Source of the DNA: Mariniflexile jejuense
GTDB lineage: Bacteria > Bacteroidota > Bacteroidia > Flavobacteriales > Flavobacteriaceae
Assembly (NCBI RefSeq): GCF_042675665.1
Contig: NZ_JBHTJI010000001.1
Location: 2,294,001 to 2,358,000, forward strand
Direction of reading: 5' to 3'
DNA: 64,000 bases
How positions within the stretch are numbered: position 1 is the first letter of the stretch; each line of letters begins with the position of its first letter. The translations under genes and the position numbers were made by a program. Below, one piece after another: positions 18,470 through 26,451 of the stretch. The notes under the pieces are model-generated. The model worked only from the letters and a program-made list of their open reading frames with translations, was not told the origin of the DNA and ran no database searches.

Positions 18470-19720
18470 TTAGTCTAATTTTTTGAATAATACACAAGCG
18501 TTATGTCCGCCAAATCCAAATGTATTACTCATAGCTACTTTAATATTACGCTTTTGAGCTTTGTTTAAAGTTAAATTTAACTCTGGATCAATATTTTCGT
18601 CTACTGTTGTGTGGTTAATGGTTGGCGGTATAATACCGTGTTCCATTGCCAAAATAGCCGAAATAGCTTCAATTGCTCCTGCAGCACCAAGTAAGTGCCC
18701 AGTCATTGACTTTGTTGAATTAATATTTATATTTTTTGCATGACTACCAAAAATTTCTGAAATTGCTTTTAGTTCTGCAACGTCACCTAATGGTGTAGAT
18801 GTTCCATGTGTATTAATATGGTCTACATCTTCTGGTTTTAAACCTGCATTTTCTAAACAGTTTCTCATTACGGCAACAACACCTCTTCCTTCCGGATGCG
18901 GCGCAGTCATGTGGTAAGCATCTGAAGACAGACCGCCACCAACAAACTCAGCATAAATTTTTGCTCCTCTTGCCTTTGCGTACTCATATTCTTCTAAAAT
19001 AATTGCTCCAGCACCTTCTCCTAATACAAACCCGTCACGGGTTGCATCAAATGGTCGAGAAGCTGTTTCTGGACTTTCATTTCTAGTTGAAAGAGCATGC
19101 ATTGCGTTAAAACCACCCATACCAGCTATAGTAACTGCCGCTTCACTTCCTCCTGTTACAACCACATCACAATGCCCTAAACGAATTGAGTTTAAAGCAT
19201 CAAACATAGCGTTTGCTGAAGAAGCACAAGCAGAAACTGTTGTGTAATTTGGACCCATAAATCCATATTTAATGGATATATTTCCTGGCGCAATGTCGGC
19301 AATCATTTTAGGAATAAAAAACGGATTAAATCTTGGTGTACCATCACCTTTGGCAAAGTTTAAAACTTCTTCTTGAAAGGTTTCTAAACCGCCTATGCCC
19401 GCACCCCATATTACGCCTACTCGCAATTTGTTAATGGTATCTAAATCTAGCTTTGCATCGGCAATTGCCTCATCAGCAGCTACCATAGCATATTGCGTAA
19501 ATTTATCCATTCTACTTGCTAACTTTCTATCGATAAAATCGGTAGCATTAAAGTTTTTTAATTCGCAAGCAAATTTCGTTTTAAACTTTTCGGTATCGTA
19601 ATAGGTTATAGGCGCAGCACCACTTTTACCACTTATTAAGCCTTCCCAATATTCGTCTTTGGTATTGCCAATAGGTGTTAAAGCCCCTAATCCTGTGACT
19701 ACAACTCGTTTTAATTCCAT
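18470..19720 (-). CDS. fabF: Beta-ketoacyl-ACP synthase II
   Basis: This 416-residue protein is full length. The nucleophile Cys165 lies in VSACASSANAM, and the two catalytic His in NTHGTSTPLGD and STKSMTGHLLGAAGA. The C-terminal FGFGGHNACV is also present. It condenses malonyl-ACP with acyl-ACP in fatty-acid elongation, in the cytoplasm. acpP is 13 bp upstream, the usual acpP-fabF operon, with rnc following as in most Bacteroidota. Confidence 0.97.
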   Translation of the reverse strand: MELKRVVVTGLGALTPIGNTKDEYWEGLISGKSGAAPITYYDTEKFKTKFACELKNFNATDFIDRKLASRMDKFTQYAMVAADEAIADAKLDLDTINKLRVGVIWGAGIGGLETFQEEVLNFAKGDGTPRFNPFFIPKMIADIAPGNISIKYGFMGPNYTTVSACASSANAMFDALNSIRLGHCDVVVTGGSEAAVTIAGMGGFNAMHALSTRNESPETASRPFDATRDGFVLGEGAGAIILEEYEYAKARGAKIYAEFVGGGLSSDAYHMTAPHPEGRGVVAVMRNCLENAGLKPEDVDHINTHGTSTPLGDVAELKAISEIFGSHAKNININSTKSMTGHLLGAAGAIEAISAILAMEHGIIPPTINHTTVDENIDPELNLTLNKAQKRNIKVAMSNTFGFGGHNACVLFKKLD

Positions 19721-19733
19721 AAAATGTTTTTGC

Positions 19734-19967
19734 TTATTTTGCAGCTTCTATATAAGAAATAGCTTGACCAACTGTTGCTATATTTTCAGCTTGATCGTCT
19801 GGAATTTGAATATCGAATTCTTTTTCGAATTCCATTATTAATTCTACAGTGTCTAAAGAGTCTGCTCCTAAATCGTTTGTGAAGCTAGCTTCAGTTACAA
19901 CTTCGTTCTCATCAACTCCTAATTTGTCTACGATAATCGCTTTTACTCTTGATGCAATGTCTGACAT
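19734..19967 (-). CDS. acpP: Acyl carrier protein
   Basis: This 77-residue acidic protein has the phosphopantetheine attachment site GADSLDTVELIMEFE (Ser in D-S-L). It carries acyl intermediates for fatty-acid synthesis and gives them to FabF, encoded immediately downstream. It is first in the acpP-fabF-rnc unit. A minus-strand TATTTTTG box lies at 20006-19999, about 30 bp upstream of the start. Confidence 0.98.
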   Translation of the reverse strand: MSDIASRVKAIIVDKLGVDENEVVTEASFTNDLGADSLDTVELIMEFEKEFDIQIPDDQAENIATVGQAISYIEAAK

Positions 19968-19998
19968 AATCTTTTAATTTTAAGTTTTAATTAAGTGG

Positions 19999-20006
19999 CA
20001 AAAATA
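19999..20006 (-). promoter_or_regulatory. Predicted -7 box of the acpP-fabF operon
   Basis: TATTTTTG on the minus strand matches TAnnTTTG exactly. A GTG, rather than the consensus TTG, lies about 19 bp upstream. The predicted start gives a leader of about 25 nt before acpP. Confidence 0.55.
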
Positions 20007-20230
20007 AAAAACTTTATTTTTAAATCACATCTTTACTAAAAAAATGTGATTGTAATTTAGTAAATAAGTTTTAACTATTTTATTTTAACTCTTAATTTGT
20101 TAATATTTATTCTTTTTTTTGTTTGAACAAGTTAGCATTATTGGGTGTAAAATGGTATAAATTTGAAAAATTTTGCAAAACATTTTATATTAATTTGCTT
20201 GTTGCACCTATAAAATATAAATAATAAAAG

Positions 20231-20794
20231 ATGAAACGTATTGTAATTTTTGCGTCCGGAAGTGGTACTAATGCAGAAAATTTAATCAAATTTTTTCAAA
20301 ACAGCAATAAGGCGTCTGTTGTTCAAGTGCTTACGAACAATCCTCATGCCAAAGTACTAGATAGATGCAAATTATTAAAAGTTAGCGCTTTATCTTTTAA
20401 TAAAATTGCTTTAACAGAAACCAATGATGTTCTAAATATTTTAAAAGCTTCAAAACCTGATTTGATTGTTTTAGCTGGCTTTTTATGGAAATTTCCAGAA
20501 ACTATTTTAAATGCCTTTCCCAATAAAGTTATTAATGTACATCCAGCACTTCTTCCAAAGTATGGCGGCAAAGGCATGTATGGCATGCATATTCATGAAG
20601 CTATCGTGGCTAATAAAGAAACCGAAACTGGTATTACTATACATTATGTAAACGAACATTACGATGAAGGCGCCATTATTTTTCAAGCGAAGTGTGATGT
20701 AAGTTCATCGGATACCGCTGAAGATGTTGCTGCTAAAATTCATGAATTGGAAATGGCACATTTCCCGAAGGTAGTAGAAGAATTGTTAAAATAG
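20231..20794 (+). CDS. purN: Phosphoribosylglycinamide formyltransferase
   Basis: This 187-residue protein has the N-terminal FASGSGTNAENL, which binds the GAR phosphate. Its catalytic region VINVHPALLPKYGGKGMYG has the Asn-His pair, followed by ETGITIHYVNEHYDEGAII with the catalytic Asp. It transfers a formyl group from 10-formyltetrahydrofolate to GAR in purine synthesis. It is divergent from acpP across 263 bp. A PurF-type gene lies 3 kb downstream on the same strand but is not contiguous. Confidence 0.95.
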   Translation: MKRIVIFASGSGTNAENLIKFFQNSNKASVVQVLTNNPHAKVLDRCKLLKVSALSFNKIALTETNDVLNILKASKPDLIVLAGFLWKFPETILNAFPNKVINVHPALLPKYGGKGMYGMHIHEAIVANKETETGITIHYVNEHYDEGAIIFQAKCDVSSSDTAEDVAAKIHELEMAHFPKVVEELLK

Positions 20795-20813
20795 AAGTAA
20801 GAAATTTAAATAG

Positions 20814-20845
20814 ATGAGATCCTGAAACAAGTTCAGGATGACATA
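20814..20845. repeat. Short palindromic repeat before the RNase H gene
   Basis: ATCCTGAA (20819-20826) and TTCAGGAT (20832-20839) flank ACAAG, inside GATGAG...GATGACATAA. This GATCCTGAA-x-TTCAGGATGAC sequence is a recurrent intergenic palindrome in flavobacteria. It ends only a few bases before the ATG at 20848, so it may be transcribed into the 5' leader. Confidence 0.6.
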
Positions 20846-20847
20846 AA

Positions 20848-21489
20848 ATGTCAAAAAAGAAAAAGAAATATTATACCGTTTGGAAAGGACACAAAACTGG
20901 TGTTTTTGAAACTTGGAACGACTGTAAAGCCCATATAAATAATTTTGAAGGCGCACAATACAAATCGTTTGAAAGTTTTGATGCCGCCAAAGCTGCTTTA
21001 AAAGGTAATTATTTTGATTATGTTGGGAAAAAATCTGATTTTAAAAGTGAGTTATCTGCTGAACAATTAAAAAAAATTGGACAACCTAATTACAATTCTA
21101 TATCAGTTGATGCAGCTTCTAGTGGAAATCCTGGGAAAATGGAATACCGCGGTGTAGATACTAAAACCAAAAAACAACTTTTTATTCAAGGTCCTTTTGA
21201 AGAAGGCACTAATAACATAGGAGAATTTTTAGCATTGGTTCATGGGTTGGCACTTCTTAAAAAAAATAACAGCGACCGCATTTTATATACCGATAGTAAA
21301 ACAGCCATTAGTTGGGTGAAAAAGAAAGCGTGTAATTCTAAATTAGAACCAAACGAAAAAAACAAAGCACTTTTTCAGTTGGTTGAAAGAGCTGAAAACT
21401 GGTTAAAAACCAATACTTACACCACCGTTATTGTAAAATGGGAAACCAAAGCTTGGGGTGAAATTCCTGCCGATTTTGGAAGGAAATAA
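20848..21489 (+). CDS. Viroplasmin-RNase H fusion (ribonuclease HI)
   Basis: This 213-residue protein has an N-terminal caulimovirus viroplasmin domain (KKYYTVWKGHKTGVFETW, then C-K-A-H-I-N-N-F). Such domains bind RNA-DNA hybrids. An RNase H domain follows from about residue 80. Catalytic acids are visible at SVDAAS, NIGEFLAL, YTDSKTA and the terminal ADFGR, so the enzyme should be active. It cleaves RNA in RNA-DNA hybrids. The domain order matches eukaryotic RNase H1 and many Bacteroidota enzymes. Confidence 0.9.
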   Translation: MSKKKKKYYTVWKGHKTGVFETWNDCKAHINNFEGAQYKSFESFDAAKAALKGNYFDYVGKKSDFKSELSAEQLKKIGQPNYNSISVDAASSGNPGKMEYRGVDTKTKKQLFIQGPFEEGTNNIGEFLALVHGLALLKKNNSDRILYTDSKTAISWVKKKACNSKLEPNEKNKALFQLVERAENWLKTNTYTTVIVKWETKAWGEIPADFGRK

Positions 21490-21527
21490 TAGCGCTTTAC
21501 TTTATAATAAACCACTTAAAAAATTAT

Positions 21528-21535
21528 TACATTTG
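21528..21535 (+). promoter_or_regulatory. Predicted -7 box of the thrE-like pair
   Basis: TACATTTG is an exact TAnnTTTG match, 33 bp before the ATG at 21568. No good -33 TTG is seen. Confidence 0.45.
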
Positions 21536-21567
21536 TATATACTTAAAAAAAGCATTTCCATTTAAAA

Positions 21568-22332
21568 ATGCAGAAACCTCAATCTTCAGAAATTGGCACT
21601 TTACTTTTAGAAATTGGCGCATTGCTAATGAGTTCTGGTGCCAACACAAACCGAATACGCCTTACCATGCAACGTATAGGTAAAAGTTACAACTTTAAAA
21701 CCGATTTTTTAATTACGCACAGAGCTATAATACTTACGCTTAAAGATTCTGATGGCAATGTGTCTTTTAATGAATTAAAACAAACCTACAACCACATACC
21801 TAATTTTAAAATAGTAAGTGGTTTAAGTAAATTAAGTTGGCAAATTGTAGAAGAAAAACTATCTGTTAAAAAAGCTAAAGAAGAAGTTAAAAGACTAAAA
21901 AGCTTGCCTCATTATCCGCGTTTTATAGTTTTATCGGTAGTGGCATTTGCATGTAGTGCTTTTTGCAGATTAAATGATGGCAATTTCATTGAAATGCTTT
22001 TTGTTTTTATTGCAGCTTTTTTAGGGTTATTTTTAAAACAAGAATTGGCTAAAAAAAAGGTAAACCCTTACGTTAATATATTTATAGCTTCTTTTTTTTC
22101 AGCTACAATAGCTGGTTCATTAGGTTTGTTATTACCGTATAAACATGATAACATTCTTTTTATAACATCTATACTATATTTAATTCCTGGTATACAATTA
22201 ATTAATTCAATATCTGATATTTTAGACGGAAATACCATAAACGGAATGGTTCGTGCTTTTATTGGCGTAGTCGTATCATTTGCTATTTCAACAGGGTTAC
22301 TTTTAGCTATTTTAATATTTAATACTAATTAA
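21568..22332 (+). CDS. Threonine/serine exporter, ThrE N-terminal component
   Basis: This 254-residue protein has a cytoplasmic N-terminal part with the family pattern LLEIGALLMSSGANTNRIR. About five membrane helices follow from residue 115. Split ThrE systems have this larger DUF1212-type subunit and a smaller DUF3815-type one, which is encoded next. Together they export threonine and serine or related small acids across the inner membrane. It is separated from its partner by one base. Confidence 0.87.
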   Translation: MQKPQSSEIGTLLLEIGALLMSSGANTNRIRLTMQRIGKSYNFKTDFLITHRAIILTLKDSDGNVSFNELKQTYNHIPNFKIVSGLSKLSWQIVEEKLSVKKAKEEVKRLKSLPHYPRFIVLSVVAFACSAFCRLNDGNFIEMLFVFIAAFLGLFLKQELAKKKVNPYVNIFIASFFSATIAGSLGLLLPYKHDNILFITSILYLIPGIQLINSISDILDGNTINGMVRAFIGVVVSFAISTGLLLAILIFNTN

Positions 22333-22333
22333 A

Positions 22334-22837
22334 ATGGAAATACTAATTTTTATTGAAAAAGCAATATGGTTTGGTTGTGCTGCCGTTGGTTTTGCCATTC
22401 TATTTAACGTTCCTACCCGAACACTAATTCCTGTTTTTTTAATGGCTGCTTTAGGAGGCATTACAAAGTTGTTTTTTATGCATTGGAATATTGGTGTAGT
22501 ATTTAGCACCTTTATAGGTTGTGCAGTAATAGGCATACTTAGCATTTTTGCTGCTCATTATAAACATTCACCGCCTTTTGTATTTTCAATTCCTGCAGTA
22601 ATTCCAATGGTTCCAGGCACGTTTGCTTACTACACCATGAAAGGTTTTATTAAACTAGCCTACAACACAAATCCAGACAAATTTATGTCGCTATTAGATA
22701 ATACCATCACAAATGGCAGTAAAACATTATTTGTATTAATGGCAATAACAATTGGTGTTTATGCACCAATGTTGCTTACAAGAAAAGAGTCGGCAAAACA
22801 AATTAAAATTTCTTTATTCAATAAATTTAATAAATAA
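22334..22837 (+). CDS. Threonine/serine exporter, small (DUF3815-type) subunit
   Basis: This 167-residue, very hydrophobic protein has about five membrane segments and the family pattern FNVPTRTLIPVFLMAALGG. VIPMVPGTFAYYTMKGF supplies the P-x-V-P-G turn. It is the second half of the split ThrE exporter and starts one base after its partner's stop. It is an inner-membrane protein. The substrate is inferred from characterised ThrE proteins. Confidence 0.87.
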   Translation: MEILIFIEKAIWFGCAAVGFAILFNVPTRTLIPVFLMAALGGITKLFFMHWNIGVVFSTFIGCAVIGILSIFAAHYKHSPPFVFSIPAVIPMVPGTFAYYTMKGFIKLAYNTNPDKFMSLLDNTITNGSKTLFVLMAITIGVYAPMLLTRKESAKQIKISLFNKFNK

Positions 22838-22889
22838 AACTTCGGCATAAATCGAACACTAATTAACACAGCATTTTAAAGTTTAATAG

Positions 22890-22897
22890 TATATTTG
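22890..22897 (+). promoter_or_regulatory. Predicted -7 box of the PfkB kinase gene
   Basis: TATATTTG is an exact match to the Bacteroidota -7 consensus, with a predicted start near 22904 and a 17-nt leader to the ATG at 22921. The -33 element is weak. Confidence 0.55.
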
Positions 22898-22920
22898 CAC
22901 AAAATTATCAGATAACTTTA

Positions 22921-23848
22921 ATGAGCAAATTAGTAATTGTTGGCACTGTAGCTTTTGATGCTATTGAAACGCCTTTCGGGAAAACCGATAAAATTCTTGG
23001 TGGTGCTGCAACATTTATTGGTTTAGCTGCTTCACATTTTAATATTGATGCTGCAACTGTTTCAGTTGTTGGTGGCGATTTTCCTCAAAAATATTTAGAC
23101 CTTTTGTCTAATAAAAACATTAATATCTCTGGTATTGAAATCGTTAAAAATGGCAAAACATTCTTTTGGAGTGGTAAATACCATAACGATATGAATACCC
23201 GCGATACACTCGTTACAGAATTAAATACACTAGCCGATTTTAATCCTGTAGTTCCAGAAAACTACCGTGATGCTGAAATAGTTATGTTAGGAAACTTACA
23301 TCCTATCGTCCAATCTAGTGTTTTAGATCAAATGACAAAAAAACCAAAATTAGTAGTTTTAGATACTATGAATTTTTGGATGGATAGCGCATTAGAAGAT
23401 TTACATAATGTTATGAAACGTGTAGATGTTATTACCATTAATGATGAGGAAGCTAGACAACTTACTGGACAATACTCTTTAGTTGTGGCTGCAAGAAAAA
23501 TTCATGCTATGGGACCAAAGTATGTCGTAATTAAAAAAGGTGAACATGGCGCTTTATTATTTCATAATGACGCTGTTTTTTTATGCACCTGCGTTACCAT
23601 TAGAAGAAGTTTTCGACCCAACTGGTGCTGGCGATACATTTGCTGGTGGATTTGCAGGTTACATTGCAAAAACAGGTGACACATCTTTTGAAAACATGAA
23701 AAATGCTGTTATTTATGGTTCAACCCTAGCATCTTTTTGTGTTGAAAAGTTTGGTACCGAACGTATGGAAAATTTAAAAAACGAAGAAGTACAGGAACGA
23801 CTGATGCAATTTAAACAATTAACACAGTTCGATATAAAATTAGCATAA
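22921..23848 (+). pseudogene. PfkB-family sugar/nucleoside kinase, interrupted by a +1 frameshift
   Basis: The first frame runs from ATG 22921 through VVGGDFPQKY and KKGEHGALLFHND to a run of seven Ts (23576-23582). It then turns to a nonsense tail ending at 23679. The next frame continues the protein without loss as FYAPALPLEEVFDPTGAGDTF, the PfkB active-site signature with the catalytic Asp, and stops at 23848. With six Ts the product would be 308 residues, normal for the family, so the defect is one extra T. It could be a sequencing error, a phase-variable tract or slippage. Substrate is unknown, though adenosine or ribokinase-like roles are common. It lies upstream of the PurF-type gene. 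Confidence 0.9.
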
Positions 23849-23853
23849 ACCAG

Positions 23854-23879
23854 CGCGCTCAAAAATAGAGCGCGTTTTT
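23854..23879 (+). terminator. Terminator after the PfkB gene
   Basis: CGCGCTC (23854-23860) and GAGCGCG (23868-23874) pair around a 7-base A-rich loop, followed by five Ts. Confidence 0.88.
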
Positions 23880-23966
23880 AATTTAAGTAATAATTAATCA
23901 TTCCTTAGAAATTAAAAATTTTAAAGAATGATATATAAAAATTAAGTAAAGCGAAAATCTTTAAAA

Positions 23967-25865
23967 ATGAGTGATTCAATAAAACACGAATGTGGTATAG
24001 CTGTTTTAAGGCTTTTAAAACCATTAGAATTTTATAAAGAAAAATATGGCACTGCTTTTTATGGGGTAAACAAAATGTACCTTATGATGGAGAAACAGCA
24101 CAACCGTGGACAAGATGGTGCTGGTTTTGCAAGTATAAAATTAAATACAAAACCAGGTGAACGTTACATTAGTCGTGTACGCTCCATAGCACAACAACCC
24201 ATACAAGATATTTTTGCTCAAATAAACGATCGTGTAAATAAAGAATTTACAGAACACCCAGAATATGCTGATGATATAGCACTACAAAAAAAGCACATAC
24301 CATATATAGGTGAAGTGTTTTTAGGGCACGTGCGTTACGGTACTTTTGGAAAAAATAGTGTTGAAAGTGTGCATCCGTTTTTAAGACAAAATAACTGGAT
24401 GCATAGAAATTTAATTATGGCTGGAAACTTTAACATGACCAATGTTAAAGAATTATTTGCAAATCTTATTAGGCTTGGACAACACCCAAAAGAATACACC
24501 GATACCATTACAATTATGGAAAAAATTGGTCACTTTTTAGATGATGCCGTAAGTAAAATTTATAAAGATGTAAAAAAAGAAGGCTACAGCAAAAATGAAG
24601 CATCTCCGTTAATTGCCGAACGCTTAAACGTTGCCAAAATATTAAGAAAAGCAGCTAAAAATTGGGATGGTGGTTATGCTATGGCAGGACTTATAGGGCA
24701 TGGCGACTCGTTTGTTTTACGAGATCCAGCAGGAATTAGGCCTACATATTACTACATGGATGATGAAGTTGTTGTAATCGCTTCAGAACGCCCAGTAATA
24801 CAAACCGTATTCAATGTGAAATTTGAAGACGTTAAAGAACTAGAACCTGGTCATGCTATCATTACTAAAAAATCTGGAAAAGTTGTTATTAAAAAAATAT
24901 TAGAACCTTTGGAACGTAAATCGTGTTCATTTGAACGTATTTATTTCTCTAGAGGTAGTGATGCCGAAATTTATCAAGAACGTAAAATGCTTGGTAAACT
25001 TTTAATGCCTAAAGTTTTGGAAGCTATTGATAACGACACAAAAAACACCGTGTTTTCATACATACCAAATACAGCAGAAACATCATTTTTTGGGATGATT
25101 GAAACTGCCGAAGCTTCATTAAATAAAAAGAAAACAGCCGCCATATTAACAGGGCAACGCTCAATTTCAGCTGATAAAGTAACCGAAATTTTATCAGAAC
25201 GCATCCGCGTTGAAAAAATTGCTATTAAAGATGTTAAACTAAGAACCTTCATTACAGAAGATAGTAGTCGAGACGATTTAGTTGCACACGTATACGATGT
25301 AACTTATGGAGTTATAAAACCAAATGATAATCTGGTTATTATTGATGACAGTATAGTAAGAGGTACAACCTTAAAAAAGAGTATCTTAAAAATACTTGAT
25401 CGTTTAAACCCAAAGAAAATTGTTGTGGTTTCATCGGCACCTCAAATACGTTATCCAGACTGTTACGGTATTGATATGGCAAATCTTGAAAGTTTAGTAG
25501 CTTTTAGAGCCGCATTAGAATTATTAAAAGAAGCTGGCAAATACGATATTGTAAAAGAAGTTTATGATAAATGTATAGACCAAACAGAATTAGAAGATGT
25601 TTACGTACAAAACTTTGTAAAAGAAATTTACGACCCATTTACAGATGAGCAAATTTCTGATAAAATAGCCGAACTTTTAAGTCCAGATAATATAAATGCT
25701 GAAGTGAAAATAATTTTCCAATCGGTTGAAAATTTACACAAAGCATGTCCAGAACATTTAGGCGACTGGTATTTTACCGGAAATTACCCAACAGTAGGTG
25801 GTAACCGCGTTGTAAACCGTGCTTTCATCAATTTTTATGAAGGCAATAAAGAACGTGCTTATTAA
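23967..25865 (+). CDS. Amidophosphoribosyltransferase-type protein (PurF family, long form)
   Basis: This 632-residue protein has an N-terminal glutamine amidotransferase domain. Its nucleophile would be Cys9 (KHECGIAVL), exposed after removal of an eight-residue propeptide. HNRGQDGAGF and a C-terminal phosphoribosyltransferase domain with the PRPP motif VIIDDSIVRGTTLKKS follow. It should make phosphoribosylamine from PRPP and glutamine. It is longer than typical PurF (about 470-510) because of an insertion after the amidotransferase core and a 100-residue C-terminal extension. Bacteroidota often carry such a long copy beside a shorter one, so it may be a paralogue and not the main purine enzyme. 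Confidence 0.85.
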   Translation: MSDSIKHECGIAVLRLLKPLEFYKEKYGTAFYGVNKMYLMMEKQHNRGQDGAGFASIKLNTKPGERYISRVRSIAQQPIQDIFAQINDRVNKEFTEHPEYADDIALQKKHIPYIGEVFLGHVRYGTFGKNSVESVHPFLRQNNWMHRNLIMAGNFNMTNVKELFANLIRLGQHPKEYTDTITIMEKIGHFLDDAVSKIYKDVKKEGYSKNEASPLIAERLNVAKILRKAAKNWDGGYAMAGLIGHGDSFVLRDPAGIRPTYYYMDDEVVVIASERPVIQTVFNVKFEDVKELEPGHAIITKKSGKVVIKKILEPLERKSCSFERIYFSRGSDAEIYQERKMLGKLLMPKVLEAIDNDTKNTVFSYIPNTAETSFFGMIETAEASLNKKKTAAILTGQRSISADKVTEILSERIRVEKIAIKDVKLRTFITEDSSRDDLVAHVYDVTYGVIKPNDNLVIIDDSIVRGTTLKKSILKILDRLNPKKIVVVSSAPQIRYPDCYGIDMANLESLVAFRAALELLKEAGKYDIVKEVYDKCIDQTELEDVYVQNFVKEIYDPFTDEQISDKIAELLSPDNINAEVKIIFQSVENLHKACPEHLGDWYFTGNYPTVGGNRVVNRAFINFYEGNKERAY

Positions 25866-25884
25866 TTTAAATGTACACAATTTT

Positions 25885-25937
25885 AACGCATGTATTCTGA
25901 GGAAAATACATTTAATCTGAAAAATTATGCGTTTTAT
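25885..25937 (+). terminator. Possible nested stem-loop terminator after the PurF-type gene
   Basis: AACGCAT (25885-25891) pairs with ATGCGTT (25927-25933), enclosing a second stem (ATGTATT/AATACAT). The following sequence TTATCTAAT is T-rich but not a clean T-run. Confidence 0.35.
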
Positions 25938-25969
25938 CTAATAAATATTTAGAGTTTCTAAAATAGATA

Positions 25970-25977
25970 TACATTAG
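25970..25977 (+). promoter_or_regulatory. Predicted -7 box of tandem small RNA copy 1
   Basis: TACATTAG differs from TAnnTTTG at one position. It lies 4 bp before the conserved CACCATAAC that begins the repeat, the same relative place as the exact box of copy 2. Confidence 0.45.
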
Positions 25978-25980
25978 TAT

Positions 25981-26054
25981 CACCATAACATAAGTAGGTT
26001 AAGTTCATGGTAGATTTGGGGCAAAAAAAGGTGAACTCTCGTTCGCCTTTTTTT
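25981..26054 (+). ncRNA. Tandem small RNA, copy 1 (about 74 nt)
   Basis: This is one of two near-identical units 208 bp apart. A 5' hairpin pairs ACCATAAC (25982-25989) with GTT-C-ATGGT (26003-26011), leaving C26006 bulged. A linker AGATTTGGGGC follows. A terminator hairpin pairs AAAAAAAGGTGAAC with GTTCGCCTTTTTTT (26023-26054) around TCTC. There is no start codon with a useful frame. It has its own promoter-like box and terminator, so it looks like an independent non-coding transcript. I do not recognise the family. A comparison with Rfam, including the Flavo-1 motif, would settle that. Confidence 0.75.
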
Positions 26055-26188
26055 ATGCGATTTAGTTTCTAAAACGTACGTTTATCCGTGTTTAAAATCA
26101 CTAAAACGGATTAATATCTGTTAAGCCAATTTATAAGTAGTTTGACTAAAATATTTCTAGTAATTCTTTAATCAATATATATTTGTCT
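26055..26188. other. Spacer between the two tandem small RNAs
   Basis: This is AT-rich DNA with no open frame. It carries the promoter of copy 2 at its right end. A short ATAAGTAGTTTGA (about 26133-26145) resembles the repeat's ATAAGTAGGTTAA core but is too short to call a third copy. Confidence 0.5.
26178..26185 (+). promoter_or_regulatory. Predicted -7 box of tandem small RNA copy 2
   Basis: TATATTTG is an exact TAnnTTTG match ending 3 bp before the conserved CACCATAAC. The expected start is near 26190, the first base of the 5' hairpin. A T-rich stretch replaces the -33 TTG. Confidence 0.6.
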
Positions 26189-26258
26189 CACCATAACATA
26201 AGTAGGTTAAGTTTATGGTAGATTTGGGGCAAAAAGGTGAACTCTCGTTCACCTTTTT
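26189..26258 (+). ncRNA. Tandem small RNA, copy 2 (about 70 nt)
   Basis: The order is the same as in copy 1: ACCATAAC (26190-26197) pairs with GTT-T-ATGGT (26211-26219), bulge T26214. AGATTTGGGGC follows, then AAAAAGGTGAAC-TCTC-GTTCACCTTTTT (26231-26258). Relative to copy 1 it differs by the bulged base (C to T), one terminator base (G to A, changing a T-G pair to T-A) and the length of the A/T flanks. Both helices stay intact. This pattern supports selection on RNA structure. Confidence 0.78.
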
Positions 26259-26451
26259 CATTTTATAAACTTTCGCAAATTAAAGTATTAGCAACCTCTC
26301 TTTTTGTTAAAAAACTACGCCTCAATTAAAAAAACATACCAACTTTATAGCCACCCTATTTAGGTCAATTTAAAAACTGAAAACAAAAATAGTTTTACGA
26401 GTGACTTTTCATTAATTTAACTGTCATAAAACAGTAACCAACAAAATTAAT
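26259..26451. other. Gap before the SLC12-type gene
   Basis: AT-rich leader of 193 bp with no open frame. A small inverted repeat ACTGT-CATAAA-ACAGT lies at 26420-26435, just upstream of the transporter ATG. I see no clear promoter consensus or other feature. Confidence 0.4.

Noticed and set aside
26131..26146. Possible third, decayed copy of the tandem small RNA
   Set aside because: Only about a dozen bases resemble the ATAAGTAGGTTAA core, with no hairpin or terminator nearby.
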